Below, in pieces: positions 56,382-64,000 of a stretch of DNA of 64,000 nucleotides. The notes beneath the pieces were generated by a model that saw only the letters and a program-made list of their open reading frames with translations, made no database searches and was not told the DNA's origin. Source of the stretch: Helicobacter suis HS1 (GTDB taxonomy: Bacteria; Campylobacterota; Campylobacteria; Campylobacterales; Helicobacteraceae); NCBI RefSeq assembly GCF_026000295.1, contig NZ_AP026769.1, positions 930,001 through 994,000 of the forward strand, given 5' to 3'. Each line of letters opens with the position of its first letter. Positions within the stretch are counted from its first letter, which is position 1. Made by a program: the position numbers and the translations under genes.

Positions 56382-57449
56382 CTAATTTGTGGAGGGCGTA
56401 TTATCTGTTTTGCTTAATTTAACAGGCGGGTTACTCAAGCCAAAGAAGATAGCAAGCGGGTAGGTCTGGTTAGATTTTTTCAACTCCAAATAGGCCTTGA
56501 TAATTAAAAACTCATCTTGAGGGTGGGTGTTTAAACGCTCTTGAGCCTGCTCAAGCATCTCTAAATCTAATAGCACAAACAATAAAGCCTTTTCAGCTAA
56601 CTCGTCTTTGCTAGCTAAAAGCTCAAAGAATTTAAACCAATCATCAGGGGATAAAAAGGGTTTAGAATCTAGCGCCATTTGCAAATATTGCTGTTTATCA
56701 TAACCCACCCCCGCACACAGCTCCACAACTTCTACTTGGCTTAAACCCACATTTTTTTGCCAAAATACCTGCAAAAGAACCGCCAAAACAGATTTATCCA
56801 CTAGCTCTTTAGCGCCTTTAAGCACCTTAGGGATTTCTTTTAAAGAGCCTCTTTGGATAATATTGATAAGCGCTTGTTTTTTAGCCTCCGGACTAAAACC
56901 CTCTTTTTTAAGAACGAAAGAGGCGTATTTCAGATCGCGATCTATTTTATTGGAAATATTTTGGGTATAAAGAGAATTATGCGCGTCTAGGTGGTATTTT
57001 TGCCACTCCACCTCCTCCCCCTTTTGTACTTTTTGATAAAGCTCAAAAAGTTGATCAACTCTTTCATGCCCACTTTGTGCTGTGTTTAAATCCTCTTTGA
57101 GAAAAAAGCGGGAGAGAATGTTAGAAAGTTCTGCAAAATGGGCGTTAGAATAATTTTGCTTGCTAAAGCTATTGTGGGTGTTTTGATCAATGATCTGCCC
57201 TACAAGTTTTTCAAAATCCCGTTTTTCCTTGTAGCGTTTAAAAAAGCTACCAATCCCTCCTAAGAGCATAAAAAATAGGGTAAAAAGGAAAAACACAAAC
57301 ACCGCCCCCACTACCCAAAAAGCAACGGGTAAAACAAAAGTGTGTTGTGCGACATTGAGCGTAAGCTTTTCGGGGGTGGCGTGGTAGATATACCAGCCAA
57401 TAGCTGCCATAAATAAAATTGTAAATGTACCATAGTAGCGCAGTTTCAT
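56382..57449 (-). CDS. membrane protein of unknown function (HP0948 type)
   Basis: Two membrane helices near the N-terminus (YYGTFTILFMAAIGWYIY and LPVAFWVVGAVFVFFLFTLFF) form a hairpin. About 280 cytoplasmic, helical residues follow, with no enzymatic motif. It is 355 residues. It is the last gene of the accD-rlmH group, 14 bp after rlmH. The repeated helical pairs could be a TPR-like scaffold; function is unknown. Confidence 0.75.
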   Translation of the reverse strand: MKLRYYGTFTILFMAAIGWYIYHATPEKLTLNVAQHTFVLPVAFWVVGAVFVFFLFTLFFMLLGGIGSFFKRYKEKRDFEKLVGQIIDQNTHNSFSKQNYSNAHFAELSNILSRFFLKEDLNTAQSGHERVDQLFELYQKVQKGEEVEWQKYHLDAHNSLYTQNISNKIDRDLKYASFVLKKEGFSPEAKKQALINIIQRGSLKEIPKVLKGAKELVDKSVLAVLLQVFWQKNVGLSQVEVVELCAGVGYDKQQYLQMALDSKPFLSPDDWFKFFELLASKDELAEKALLFVLLDLEMLEQAQERLNTHPQDEFLIIKAYLELKKSNQTYPLAIFFGLSNPPVKLSKTDNTPSTN

Positions 57450-57463
57450 ATTGCCTCCATTTC

Positions 57464-57886
57464 TTATTTGTGATAGGGGTGTTTGTTTAAAAGGCTAAGC
57501 CCTCTAAAAATTTGCTCACACAAGACAAGCTTAGCTAGTCCCGCGCTTAAAGTCAGCGGGCTTAAAGAGAGCGGCATTAATTTATCTAAAAAGGTTTTTT
57601 CAAAGCCATAAGCCCCCGCGATGAAAAACTGCACGCGGGCATGTGTGCTTAATAGCTGGCTAAATTGCAGACTATCATAAAGCTTACCTGTTGGGTGCAT
57701 GGCATAAGAATTTGGCTTAAGATAGGGGTTAAAGGCTTTGCTATAGTGCTCTTTGCTCTCTTTTGATACAGAAATATCTACAATTTCAAGCTTAGTTTTA
57801 AATTGTAAACACGCCTGTTGGTGGTGTTTAAAAAGAGACGCATAGAGGGGATTTTTCTTAGAAATAGAGTAAATAATGCAGGTCAT
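57464..57886 (-). CDS. rlmH: 23S rRNA pseudouridine-1915 N3-methyltransferase RlmH
   Basis: RlmH methylates pseudouridine 1915 in helix 69 of 23S rRNA using SAM. The family signatures FFIAGAYGFEKTFLDK and the C-terminal LVLCEQIFRGLSLLNKHPYHK are clear. At 140 residues it is slightly short but complete. It overlaps the accD stop by 4 bp. Confidence 0.92.
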   Translation of the reverse strand: MTCIIYSISKKNPLYASLFKHHQQACLQFKTKLEIVDISVSKESKEHYSKAFNPYLKPNSYAMHPTGKLYDSLQFSQLLSTHARVQFFIAGAYGFEKTFLDKLMPLSLSPLTLSAGLAKLVLCEQIFRGLSLLNKHPYHK

Positions 57887-58752
57887 CTATTTTCTCTTAA
57901 CATCCCTACTAAATCGCTGAGTGTCTTTTTTAAATCTTTGCGTTGCACGATCATATCAATCAAGCCATGCTCAAGCAAAAATTCTGCACTTTGAAAGCCT
58001 TCGGGTAATTCTGCCCCGATAGTTTGCTTAATCACTCGCGCCCCAGCAAAGCCAATCATCGCGCCCGGTTCAGCAATGATTAAATCACCTAAAAAAGCAA
58101 AGGAAGCGCTCACACCCCCAAAGGTAGGATCGGTCAGTAGGGAGATAAAGGGCAATTTAGCCTCTGAGAGTTTATTAAGTGCGGCGCTGGTTTTAGCCAT
58201 TTGCATGAGCGCATAAGTAGATTCTTGCATGCGCGCCCCTCCGCTAGCAGAAACTATGAGCAAAGCTTGGGATTTTTCAACAGCACGGTTAATTGCCCGT
58301 ACAATTTTTTCACCCTCCACAGAACCCAAAGACCCTCCCATGAAAGCAAAGTCAAAAACAGCAATTTGTAAAGAAATCCCATTGATTTGCCCCTCTCCAC
58401 TGATGAGAGAACTAGGCCGTCCTGTTTTGGCTTGGTGTTTTTTAATGCGCTGTTTATAACTTTCCTTGTCTACAAAATTGAGAGGATCAACGGGCTGTAA
58501 TTCTTGATCATTTTCTACAAAAGTATTAGGATCGCAAAGAAATTCTAAACGATCATTAGCACTCATTCTAAAATGATAGTTGCATTTAAGGCAAACATGG
58601 TGCTTAGAAAACACTTCCTTATAATACATGAGAGCTGCACATTTTGGGCATTTAATCCAATGGCTTGGCATGTCCTGCCCAGAAGACTGCACCCTATTTC
58701 TCTTGAAATTTTTTAAGAAGTCTCCAAAACCCATCCATTTATCCTCAATCAA
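57883..58752 (-). CDS. accD: acetyl-CoA carboxylase carboxyltransferase subunit beta
   Basis: AccD with AccA moves the carboxyl group from biotin to acetyl-CoA, starting fatty acid synthesis. The N-terminal four-Cys zinc ribbon (CPKCAALMYYKEV and CLKCNYHF), FDFAFMGGSLGSVEGEKI, SASGGARMQES, and TDPTFGGVSASFAFLGD are all in place. It is full length at 289 residues. Confidence 0.95.
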   Translation of the reverse strand: MIEDKWMGFGDFLKNFKRNRVQSSGQDMPSHWIKCPKCAALMYYKEVFSKHHVCLKCNYHFRMSANDRLEFLCDPNTFVENDQELQPVDPLNFVDKESYKQRIKKHQAKTGRPSSLISGEGQINGISLQIAVFDFAFMGGSLGSVEGEKIVRAINRAVEKSQALLIVSASGGARMQESTYALMQMAKTSAALNKLSEAKLPFISLLTDPTFGGVSASFAFLGDLIIAEPGAMIGFAGARVIKQTIGAELPEGFQSAEFLLEHGLIDMIVQRKDLKKTLSDLVGMLRENR

Positions 58753-58776
58753 AAAATAGGGCTATTTTAGCATGGA

Positions 58777-59928
58777 CTAGGCGCTTTTAAAAGTTTTTTG
58801 TGGAATGGGGAGCAATACCGCAAAACTTAAAAAACACACAGCCGTACAAATCATAAACATCCAATAAAAGCTTATAACCCCCAAACACCAAGTGAAAAAG
58901 AAAGAAAAAAGCGCCTGAAAAATCCCAAAGGTTAGAAAAACAGCACTTGAAGCGAGCACAAAATGCTCTTTATTTTCCTTACCCACGATGTAGATAATCA
59001 TGGTACTTGTAAGAACAACATTGCCCGTCGTGGTAAAGCCCATTAAAAAGATCGAGAGATTAAGCCAGTAAATATTAGTACAATAAGCTGCTAGGATACA
59101 AGAGAGGGTTTTAAGCAGTGAAACCACGCTAGAGGCGTTTTTAAGCCCGATTTTATGAGACATCCCCGCGCTTAAAAAAGTACCTAACACCGCCCCAAAG
59201 CCAAAAAACGCCCATGAAGCCCCAGCAATGGCTTTATTGAAGTGTAAAAAGCGGACTAGATAATCCACCCAAAAAAGAGTGTGGGGTAAATAACCAATGG
59301 CATTGAGGGCAACAGAAATGAGTAAAAGTATGAAAAAATAGGAAAATTTAAATTTTTCTGTTTGTATGGTGGCGGGTTTGGGTGGATGCAGGGTTTTTAA
59401 AGAGAGTGAGCAGAGGAAGGCTAGAAAACTTAGCCCTCCTAAAAAGATCCAGGACCAAGAAATAATATGGGCAAAATGGGGCAAGGCAAAACCACTAAAC
59501 ACCACCCCTACGCCAATGCCACTAAAAACTAAGGCACTCACATAGGGGCGGTATTGTTCTTTGATAAAGCCCAGACATAAGGGGGCTGAAAGAATCATCA
59601 AACAAGAGGAGGCCACACCGGCTAAAAAGCGCCAAATCCACGCCCAAGCAAAGGGGAAGTTATCTAAATAACAGGCAAAAAAACTAAGCGCAATGATTAA
59701 AAAGCTCATTTTGCCAATGCTCTCTAATGAGAAGCGTTTTTGCAAAAGACTTAAAACCACACTCCCAAAGATATAGCCCACAATAACAGCAATACCTAAT
59801 TGTAAACTCTGATTTTGTGTTAACTTACCAGAGAGAATTAGAAAGGGAATAAGAGCTGTATAGCCAAAGCGGGCTAGACCATTGGAGACAAAGGTAGCCA
59901 AAAAGCACACAAATACACGCATTGTCAT
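58777..59928 (-). CDS. major facilitator superfamily transporter (YbfB/YjiJ-like)
   Basis: About twelve membrane helices over 383 residues. FVSNGLARFGYTALIPFLI at the start, GYIFGSVVL and IGVGVVFSGFALP are like the YbfB/YjiJ group of MFS proteins. The start at 59928 has GAGGAG 6 nt upstream. The cargo is not known. It lies between accD and the sigma54-driven fliK on the other strand. Confidence 0.8.
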   Translation of the reverse strand: MTMRVFVCFLATFVSNGLARFGYTALIPFLILSGKLTQNQSLQLGIAVIVGYIFGSVVLSLLQKRFSLESIGKMSFLIIALSFFACYLDNFPFAWAWIWRFLAGVASSCLMILSAPLCLGFIKEQYRPYVSALVFSGIGVGVVFSGFALPHFAHIISWSWIFLGGLSFLAFLCSLSLKTLHPPKPATIQTEKFKFSYFFILLLISVALNAIGYLPHTLFWVDYLVRFLHFNKAIAGASWAFFGFGAVLGTFLSAGMSHKIGLKNASSVVSLLKTLSCILAAYCTNIYWLNLSIFLMGFTTTGNVVLTSTMIIYIVGKENKEHFVLASSAVFLTFGIFQALFSFFFTWCLGVISFYWMFMICTAVCFLSFAVLLPIPQKTFKSA

Positions 59929-60009
59929 GAAAAAACTCCTCAAAATTAGACCGGGAAACTAGGGCAAATTGTACTCCTTTTTTTGTTAACAATTTCAGGC
60001 TATCTTAGA

Positions 60010-60023
60010 GGAATTACTTTTGC
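60010..60023 (+). promoter_or_regulatory. sigma54 (RpoN) promoter of the fliK-flgD-flgE operon
   Basis: AGGAAT-N5-TTGCTT with GG at 60010-60011 and GC at 60022-60023 gives the required 10-bp spacing, 34 bp before the fliK GTG. The -24 half differs from the ideal TGGCAC, but location and operon content fit RpoN control. Confidence 0.75.
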
Positions 60024-60056
60024 TTGTAACTTGTCAATACCACCACAAGGATATTT

Positions 60057-61595
60057 GTGCCAAGCAGTGTCAAGGGCTTAAATGCCCCTAATCTTAAAAG
60101 CAAACCCACTCAAGGGGCTAGCAAAAAGCACACAGCTACAGAGGACAAGGACGCCTTTAAAAAGCTTGTTGAAACAAAGAAAACTAACCTTAAAGCATCT
60201 CCTAGTACGGCTAAAGTACCCCCAGATAAGACAAAGAATTTAAACAAGGAAGAAAAAACCTCTGAGAAAAACACCGATAAAACTAGGCACTCCCATATTT
60301 CTCCAAATAGCCCTCTAGCCCAACTGCTTGATAAAAAAGCCCCCCTTAAAAGCACAGAGCCTAAAGAAACACACCCAGCAGGGGCTAAAGGTAAGGATAA
60401 AGCCCCGTTAAATTTTGCACAGCAATCTAAAGCCTTTGAAAAGGCAAATGCCCTTAAAAAAAATAGTGCCAAACTCTCAGATATTAAACAACTAGATAGC
60501 GCTAAGCAACTCAAGTTAGGTAAAATCCAGCATGAGAGTAAACCCGGTGCAAGCACCGCTAAAAATCAAAGCACAGAAACACAAGCACAAGCCAAAACCT
60601 CCCCTAATCCAGAAGCTAAAGCAGATAAAATGTCAACAGCTGATTTATTGGCTCTTAAAAATAACCCTACCACTGAGTAATAATGTTACGGCTGATGATC
60701 GCAATTTTGGGGTTGCTAAGGGGAGTAATGCGATTTCAGATAAAGATGGCGAGTATATGCCCAGCGACTCAGATTTTAACATGGCCTATCAAGGGAGTGG
60801 GTGGTTTATTGTAGGGCCTAATAACTTAATAAAAACCTAGCGCCAACCCCCTCTTCTCATATCATCAAGGATAGCCATACCAATGATAGAGACATTAAAC
60901 AGGCCTTTGAAGAAGCCTTTGAAGGGCCTTTAAGACAAAAACCTGCCATAATTCCCCTTTCTTTTAATCCTAACCATTTGCCTTTACAAAGTCCGGGTAA
61001 ACCCCCCACACCCTCCAAAGACACAGGAGAGGAAGTTAAAACTAGTTCTATAGAAACGCCTAATCATTCTGTGCACAACACCAAAGTAGAATCCCAACCC
61101 TCTTTACAAGCTCCTCAAATTAAAGAAACCTTAAAAAATTTTGCCACCATTTTACGCCAAGAACTTTTAGATTTTAAACCACCCATTACAAAACTTTCTA
61201 TAGAACTTAATCCTGATAATTTAGGCAAAGTAGAGGTTGTGATTCAGCAAGTGGGTAAAAATATTCAGGTGAGTGTGGCTTCTAGCCCGCCGGTGAGTGC
61301 TCTTTTAGCCACCCACCAAAGCGAGTTACGCCAAAATTTAGCCCAAATGGGCTTTAACGATGTAGATTTGCGCTTTAATGCCCAAAACGATACGGGGGGG
61401 AGTTTTCAGCAAAATTTAGGCCAAAACCCCGGACAACACCCCCAACAACAACAAAATTTAGGCCAAAACCCAAACCAGCCCCAGCAAAGCCAGCCCCAGC
61501 AAAATATAGAGCCATCTACCCAAACCCCCACTCTTACCATGCGCGATCAAAATGCGCCCCCCTCTACTAGTACACAAATCCCTAATTACGCCTAA
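60057..61595 (+). pseudogene. fliK: flagellar hook-length control protein FliK, interrupted by a 151-bp patch
   Basis: FliK measures hook length and switches export specificity. A GTG after AAGGA opens a Lys/Ser/Thr/Ala-rich disordered N-terminal region (60057-60673). Patch G brings in TAA at 60678. After the patch the same frame resumes (LNKNLAPTPSSHIIKDSH) and goes on to the FliK C-terminal domain: LSIELNPDNLGKVEVVIQQ, VSVASSPPVSALL and LRQNLAQMGFNDVDLRF, then a Gln/Pro-rich tail. Since the frame is identical on both sides, the patch replaced sequence without changing the frame. A true lesion would give polyhooks and poor motility. Confidence 0.9.
60674..60824 (+). repeat. patch G: 151-bp perfect copy of 63103-63253 (flgE)
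   Basis: 151 identical bases in the same orientation at a displacement of 2429 bp, ending abruptly on both sides. It brings flgE codons and stops into the centre of fliK. Confidence 0.95.
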
Positions 61596-61613
61596 AAGGT
61601 AGAAGTTCTAGTG

Positions 61614-61619
61614 TATAAT
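61614..61619 (+). promoter_or_regulatory. -10-like TATAAT before flgD
   Basis: GTG-TATAAT lies 31 bp before the flgD ATG in the short fliK-flgD gap. It could give extra housekeeping expression besides the sigma54 promoter. Confidence 0.4.
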
Positions 61620-61650
61620 GGGCGCAAATCCTGCACTTTTGGAGGCGCAC

Positions 61651-62952
61651 ATGCCTATTGATTTAGCAGAGGTAACCGGGGCTAAGGCAGCAATGGAAAA
61701 GAAAAAACATGAGCCCAAAGTTGCCAATGGCTTAAATAAAGATGCGTTCATGAAGTTGTTTTTAGAGCAACTTAAAAACCAAGACCCCACTGCACCTATG
61801 GAGACTGATAAAATTATCAGCCAGACCGCACAACTCTCGCAAGTAGAAATGCAAGAGGAAAACAAAAAGGCGATGAAAGAAGTAGCCGATGCGATGCAAT
61901 CCACTAAAGAGACGAATAAATCTTTAAAAGACTCTCAGGGCAAACTCCAAGATACCCTTGAAAATCTGAATAAGGGAATGAATAACACCTTGCAAAGTAA
62001 CATGGCTATGGCTCAGGTAGCGGGCTTAAATAGCGTCTCTATGATTGGTAAGATTGCTGAAACCGATGTGAAGGGGATTAATGTTACTAAAGGCAAGGTG
62101 GATTTTTCTTTGTATTTTGATGAGCCGATTAAAGTAAGTGAGGGTAGCCCGGGGGTGCAAATTTTTGATAAGGATAAACAATTAGTACGCACCCTCTCTT
62201 TAAAAGAGAAAAATGGCAAACAGGGATATGTAGCCTTTGAGTGGGACGGGTTAAACGATCAGGGTAAACCCGTGCCAGCGGGTACTTATGAAGTTTTTGC
62301 CGAATACAATTTAAACCCGACGAGTAATAAATACCTACATACTCGCATTGGTAGAGGCGAGATACAAGGAGTGGTGTTTGATAAGGGTAAGCCTATGCTA
62401 CGCATGGGGGAGATGATTTTGCCTATGGATAGCGCTTTAGAATTTTATGATAAAACTAATTCGCGCCAAGAGGAGGAGCAACGCGAAAATACAGCCCATT
62501 TTGTGTCCTCTAAAAGTAAAGAGAAATTAGCTTGCCGCAGCATGGGAGACTCTGCGCCTAAAGAATTAAAAGAGGGTGAAGTGTTCTATACCGCACAAAA
62601 AGCCCCCATAAATACACAAACCCCGTTTGCATCTAATCAAAAAACCCCACAAAGCCCACTACAACAAGGCTTGCACACGCCAAATAAGGCACAAAGTACA
62701 GACCAAAAACCCCCTTTAAATCCAGTAAGAAATACAGATCAAAATACAGCTAGAGTTAATAGCTCAAGTCCCTTAACTCATAGCCAAAACCCACCCAATA
62801 ACCACCCTCTAGCGCATAATCTAGCAAGTAGCGCTAGCTCCCACCCCACTCCAAAAAGCGCCTTTGAAACGCCTAACACTGCTTTAAAACCTAAGATGAA
62901 TCCTTTAGAACGGGCTAGTAGCCATTCTAACCCACAAGAAAGCTCCACATGA
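61651..62952 (+). CDS. flgD: flagellar hook capping protein FlgD with long disordered C-terminal tail
   Basis: FlgD caps the growing hook. The N-terminal export and core region (DAFMKLFLEQLKNQDPTAPME, ISQTAQLSQVEMQEE) and the FlgD Ig-like and Tudor-like domains (EWDGLNDQGKPVPAGTYEVFAEY) are normal up to about residue 280. About 150 further residues are Gln/Pro/Asn/Ser-rich, unlike the shorter H. pylori protein. ATG 61651 is chosen because GGAGG is 6 nt upstream. The stop overlaps flgE (ATGA). Confidence 0.9.
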   Translation: MPIDLAEVTGAKAAMEKKKHEPKVANGLNKDAFMKLFLEQLKNQDPTAPMETDKIISQTAQLSQVEMQEENKKAMKEVADAMQSTKETNKSLKDSQGKLQDTLENLNKGMNNTLQSNMAMAQVAGLNSVSMIGKIAETDVKGINVTKGKVDFSLYFDEPIKVSEGSPGVQIFDKDKQLVRTLSLKEKNGKQGYVAFEWDGLNDQGKPVPAGTYEVFAEYNLNPTSNKYLHTRIGRGEIQGVVFDKGKPMLRMGEMILPMDSALEFYDKTNSRQEEEQRENTAHFVSSKSKEKLACRSMGDSAPKELKEGEVFYTAQKAPINTQTPFASNQKTPQSPLQQGLHTPNKAQSTDQKPPLNPVRNTDQNTARVNSSSPLTHSQNPPNNHPLAHNLASSASSHPTPKSAFETPNTALKPKMNPLERASSHSNPQESST

Positions 62953-64000
62953 ACGACACCCTCTTACATGCCTACTCCGGGATTAAAACCCACCAGTTTG
63001 GAATTGATAGCCTTTCTAATAACCTTGCTAATATCAACACGGTGGGGTATCGCGAGAATGAACCTGAATTTAAATCTCTCTTTGCAGCCCATTTTGATTC
63101 GATGAGTAATAATGTTACGGCTGATGATCGCAATTTTGGGGTTGCTAAGGGGAGTAATGCGATTTCAGATAAAGATGGCGAGTATATGCCCAGCGACTCA
63201 GATTTTAACATGGCCTATCAAGGGAGTGGGTGGTTTATTGTAGGGCCTAATAAAGATGGGAGTTTTGAAATTGATAAAGATGGCTATAAACAAAGCCAAG
63301 AAAACTTTTTTACCCGCGATGGGAATTTTTTACGCGATGCTGATGGTTATATTGTCAACACGCATGGCTATTATGTTTATGGCATTGATTTACACAAGAT
63401 TAAAAATGGCGTACTCATGGCAGGCAATGCAGATGCAGAAGCTAAGATTTTAAAGGGTAGCAAACTTAGTACGCTGTATTTGCCCCGCGATGTGCAGTAC
63501 CAACCGGTGGTGAGTACTAAAGTTAACATGAGTTTGAATTTAAACCCTAAAAACCATGTACGCCCGGCTGAGGAGTATCTTTTAGATGAAAATGGAGAGG
63601 TGATTACGAATCGCTTTTTAAATCAAGATGCTAACGCATTAGCCAATAGTGATAATGAACCTTTGGATTTAGCTATGCATCGCAATTTAGAGATCATGAT
63701 TGTTAAGGGCGATATGGCTCAGGATTTAACCTTTAAATACGGCACAGGCGGACCTGAGAAAAATGAGTTTCACACTTTAGGAGATTTAAAAAACTTACTC
63801 AAAAGCAAGGCTAATTTAGATCTCACTATTGCTAAAAGCAAACCCGATCAAGTGATCTCGCCTCTCATGTTACAGATTAAAAACCCTAGCGATCCAGAGG
63901 CTACGCTCTTTATTGGTGGCCAGATGGCAGAAAAATTAGGCTGGGTTGCTAGTGGCATGATTTTAAAAAAGGGTGAGACACGCGATTCGGTAAATATTCG
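62949..64000 (+). CDS. flgE: flagellar hook protein FlgE, N-terminal part (3' truncated by window)
   Basis: The frame opens with MNDTLLHAYSGIKTHQFGI and the flagellar rod/hook motif DSLSNNLANINTVGYRENEP. FMTRDGNF-like FFTRDGNFLRDADGYIVNTHGY and ILKGSKLSTLYLP follow. It has no stop to the end of the window, so about 350 residues of the hook protein are present. H. pylori HP0908 follows flgD in the same order. Bases 63103-63253 are the source of patch G. Confidence 0.93.
   Translation, partial: MNDTLLHAYSGIKTHQFGIDSLSNNLANINTVGYRENEPEFKSLFAAHFDSMSNNVTADDRNFGVAKGSNAISDKDGEYMPSDSDFNMAYQGSGWFIVGPNKDGSFEIDKDGYKQSQENFFTRDGNFLRDADGYIVNTHGYYVYGIDLHKIKNGVLMAGNADAEAKILKGSKLSTLYLPRDVQYQPVVSTKVNMSLNLNPKNHVRPAEEYLLDENGEVITNRFLNQDANALANSDNEPLDLAMHRNLEIMIVKGDMAQDLTFKYGTGGPEKNEFHTLGDLKNLLKSKANLDLTIAKSKPDQVISPLMLQIKNPSDPEATLFIGGQMAEKLGWVASGMILKKGETRDSVNI

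Overview
This window reads as a gastric, non-pylori Helicobacter chromosome (H. suis/H. heilmannii-like by inference). The sequence is AT-rich and densely packed. Many neighbour pairs match H. pylori: oorDABC-mltG, nth-fliN-fliO-tonB-pyrC, folD-lepB, apt-dedA-pepA-ychF, cheV-nspC, ddl-murF-HIT-prs, purA-fliJ-motE, ppk-pyrD-protease-dapA-SDR-pgsA, maf-flaB-topA, rlmH-accD and fliK-flgD-flgE. thiC, an orphan napB and a DUF3519/PBECR graveyard set it apart from H. pylori.

Layout. 1-7.4 kb, mostly minus strand: the tail of a Sel1-repeat protein, a hypothetical gene, a DUF2156 gene, a lysA-chorismate mutase fusion, 2-oxoglutarate:acceptor oxidoreductase oorDABC (oorA frameshifted) and mltG. 7.3-16 kb, plus strand: a giant AsmA/YhdP-like protein, a FeoA-domain protein, nth, fliN, fliO, a broken tonB, pyrC, a broken sialidase-like gene and a membrane protein. 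16-20.5 kb is accessory DNA: a gene-poor stretch, two oppositely oriented remnants of DUF3519/PBECR (toxin-nuclease-like) genes, and an IS200/IS605 element with intact tnpA and a tnpB carrying a nonsense codon. 20.5-46 kb holds housekeeping operons: isoprenoid precursors, thiamine, folate, secretion, nucleotides, cell wall, polyamine, chemotaxis, polyphosphate and lysine. 46-56 kb: a damaged SDR/HP1015-type pair, pgsA, rseP, maf and flaB behind a sigma54 promoter, a structured RNA with 6S-like architecture, topA, a radical SAM gene, orphan napB and a Met-rich protein. 56-64 kb: an HP0948-type membrane protein, rlmH, accD, an MFS transporter, then the sigma54-driven hook operon fliK-flgD-flgE (flgE runs off the end).

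The strongest unexplained signal is a set of seven short patches (41-159 bp, all but one perfectly identical). Each is an exact copy of sequence lying about 2.4-2.5 kb downstream in the same orientation, pasted over tonB, the sialidase-like gene, a non-coding stretch, the motE-like gene, the SDR/HP1015 pair (two patches) and fliK. The displacement shrinks steadily along the window: 2528, 2528, 2525, 2473, 2457, 2457, 2429. Where it can be tested, the host reading frame resumes in register after the patch in four of five cases. A drifting but locally fixed displacement fits a coordinate-offset error during genome assembly or polishing better than a biological duplication. The broken genes should therefore not be taken as real losses until the reads are checked.
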